Positions 61,776 through 64,000 of a stretch of 64,000 nucleotides of DNA are shown here, one piece after another. Each line of letters begins with the position of its first letter. The stretch's first letter is position 1. Below the pieces are notes generated by a model. That model was not told the origin of the DNA. It made no database searches and was given only the letters and a program-made list of their open reading frames with translations. Location of the stretch: positions 47,936 to 111,935 of the forward strand of contig RQOS01000060.1 in assembly GCA_008373205.1 (NCBI GenBank), in the 5' to 3' direction. Both the position numbers and the translations under genes were made by a program. This DNA is from SAR202 cluster bacterium. GTDB lineage: Bacteria > Chloroflexota > Dehalococcoidia > Lucifugimonadales > Lucifugimonadaceae.

Positions 61776-63996
61776 ACTCATAAATTGTGTATCCATTATT
61801 ACTATAAATTTCAGAAACTCTATCACTCATAGCTATCTTAAGCCTTGTATCAAAGTCAGGATAATGATTTTTTTCAATTGGACCAAATATAATTAGTTTA
61901 ACAGAATAAAAATTCAAAAAGTCCTCTATAAATTGCTCTGAATTAGTAGTATAAAATTCTTCAATTTGCTTTTTTCTAAGATTTACTGCATTTGCATTTA
62001 GAGATCTTTGTTGCTTTTGATGCCAGTCCCAACCTAATACTGCTGGTAAGCCAGTATTAATAGATACATTTGAAGACCAGCTATATAATTCTTTTGAAGC
62101 CTCAACTATCACTGGATTACCATTTATATTATTATTAATCCATTTAGTTGCATCATATGTAGTAGATAAATCAATTAAGTTTCCTGTCTGAGAATATTTT
62201 GCTGCCTTCATATAGTAATCACCTTCAAGACCTTTATATTCGTTGTTAAATCTATCTAATATTCTAGGCCTTAAGGAATAAATCGGATAAATTAAACCCA
62301 AAATTATTAGTATTCCTACTAAATAAGAGAAAATATTTTTATATATTTTCTTATTTGCATCCTGAAAAGCTAATGGTATCAATAAGCTAGCTCCTAAATT
62401 CAGAAGAATCCAAGATTGAAAATGAAACTTAAACACCGTATTCATCCTATTGATGTCATCATTCATAACAAAAATGTCTGTAAAAATAGGTATAGATAAA
62501 CCAACTACAAGTAATAATGTTATCCACAAAAATAACTTCGAGTCTGATTCAAATAGAAAAAGTTTTGTTACAGCTACAAATAAAACAATTAAGACTAGAG
62601 TAGAAAAAAGAATAATTGTATAAAGATTTAGAAAAAATAAAATTACCATGAACAAAATTATCAATAGTAATAATAGTATGATCTTATTTTTTATAAGACT
62701 AAACTTCAGGTCAGGAAAATATTTCTTTTTATACGATAGATTTTTGAAATAAATTATCGTGAATAAAAGAATTATAGCTATTGGTAAGAAAGATATCTGA
62801 ACTATAGAAAAAATTGGTGTTTTCCAGTTCGATAAAGATATTCCTACTTCAGGCATTATAAAATTTTGATCAAAATTATAAAATAGAATTTTTGTCATTA
62901 TGAAGTAAAACAAACTATAAAAAATAATTTTTTTGAATTTGTCATATTTTTTAATATCTAAGAATATAAAAGAAAAAAATATAGAAACTAAAACAATAAA
63001 AAGGCTCAAAGGATAATCCCAAGTGTTAGTTCCTTGAATGCAACCTGTAAGAAGAGCTAGGAATGATAATATAGCTAAGTGTTTATACTTTGAATCATTC
63101 TCAAAAAATTGATAATAAAAAATAAATGACACAGAAATTATGGAAATCATTATAGGTATACTCAATAGATGTGCATGTAAGTCAGCAAATAAAAAAGTAA
63201 AAAATGGAAATTCATTAATCTCTAATCCAGAAGAATTCATTGAAATTAATCTTGTACTTCTCCAGTAATCAAAAAAATCTTGACGATCAAACATTATATT
63301 AAATAATTGAACTAACCCATCAAAATTACCAAAAATTAAGATTGAAAATATAGAAAATATTCCTATAAATAAAGGGGACTTGAACCAATTAAGGCTACTA
63401 TCCCTAGCTTTTTTATATAGATAAACAAAACTAGAAGAAAAGCCAAAAATAATAGTACCTGAGTACGCAAAAAAAGTAGGTATTGCAAGATTGTAGCTTA
63501 TTGCAGAGGGTATTCCAGTAAGCTTTATTAATAGAGCAACCATGAATTGTCCAAAATAATAATAATTTAATGTATATCCAGAAAACCATGGATCATAAGG
63601 GGGCATAGAGAAGCTTCTTACAATAGCATTTAGATAGGCTAAATCCATGGGTTTTTCACCTCCTCTATGAGGATGCCATAAATCAGGATTTAGAAATCTA
63701 ACTACTATGCCTATCACCAAAAGTAGAAAAAATATCAACTCAACTGTAATAATTTGTTTATATGATTTTTTTATATAGAATAGGATTTCATTTTTATTAC
63801 GCAGAAAAATAACTATTGAAAATATACTAAATAATAAAAATATAGCTAATATATCTGGTAACCTAAAATCTATTATTCCCATCGAGCTCAATATCCAAAT
63901 AATAAAAGAAAAGGATATAAGCCCAAAAAATTTATAAAAAGAGAATCCAAAATCTGAAAAATTTATGAATAATTTATAAAAAAATGGGACAGACAC
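61765..63996 (-). CDS. DUF2298 / Chlor_Arch_YYY multi-pass membrane protein, probably truncated at window edge
   Basis: HPHRGGEKPMDLAYLNAIVRSFSMPPYDPWFSGYTLNYYYFGQ; NRMNTVFKFHFQSWILL. Confidence 0.88.
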   Translation of the reverse strand: MSVPFFYKLFINFSDFGFSFYKFFGLISFSFIIWILSSMGIIDFRLPDILAIFLLFSIFSIVIFLRNKNEILFYIKKSYKQIITVELIFFLLLVIGIVVRFLNPDLWHPHRGGEKPMDLAYLNAIVRSFSMPPYDPWFSGYTLNYYYFGQFMVALLIKLTGIPSAISYNLAIPTFFAYSGTIIFGFSSSFVYLYKKARDSSLNWFKSPLFIGIFSIFSILIFGNFDGLVQLFNIMFDRQDFFDYWRSTRLISMNSSGLEINEFPFFTFLFADLHAHLLSIPIMISIISVSFIFYYQFFENDSKYKHLAILSFLALLTGCIQGTNTWDYPLSLFIVLVSIFFSFIFLDIKKYDKFKKIIFYSLFYFIMTKILFYNFDQNFIMPEVGISLSNWKTPIFSIVQISFLPIAIILLFTIIYFKNLSYKKKYFPDLKFSLIKNKIILLLLLIILFMVILFFLNLYTIILFSTLVLIVLFVAVTKLFLFESDSKLFLWITLLLVVGLSIPIFTDIFVMNDDINRMNTVFKFHFQSWILLNLGASLLIPLAFQDANKKIYKNIFSYLVGILIILGLIYPIYSLRPRILDRFNNEYKGLEGDYYMKAAKYSQTGNLIDLSTTYDATKWINNNINGNPVIVEASKELYSWSSNVSINTGLPAVLGWDWHQKQQRSLNANAVNLRKKQIEEFYTTNSEQFIEDFLNFYSVKLIIFGPIEKNHYPDFDTRLKIAMSDRVSEIYSNNGYTIYEYEK

Positions 63997-64000
63997 AAAA

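Noticed and set aside
1-64000. CRISPR arrays, transposons, integrases, prophage genes, rRNA
   Set aside because: None seen; no repeat-spacer structure, transposase or phage motifs in any frame examined.

Overview
AT-rich, very compact bacterial chromosome segment carrying mostly single-copy housekeeping genes. Lineage is inferred, not proven: a streamlined marine Chloroflexota (SAR202/Dehalococcoidia-like), based on a DUF2298/YYY membrane protein and a DivIVA/AtpF-like gene beside coaD-rsmD. Recognisable content: ligA(partial)-pth, serS/lysS, coaD-rsmD-dus, sufS, glmS, moaC-rnhA-moaA-rdgB, a caa3-type cytochrome oxidase operon with ctaG, moeA, pheST, trpS-trpEGDCF, glnA, transporters, and three tRNAs (Val-TAC, Arg-GCG, elongator Met-CAT). 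Two loci stand out. (1) At 18.3-20.5 kb a protein has a B12-binding domain with the CarH/LitR photoreceptor motif set (WH-x8-EH plus DxHxxG) but a C-terminal XRE HTH instead of an N-terminal MerR domain. It is divergent from a tightly coupled cluster of three unannotated small ORFs and an SDR. (2) At 24.5-24.7 kb a 23-aa leader ORF (MRNEILTKENCMCCCCPNRYGFL) is followed by a predicted antiterminator/terminator switch upstream of a YeeE-TusA-rhodanese sulfur operon, which looks like a trp-style, cysteine-responsive attenuator. All calls were made by eye; no searches were run.
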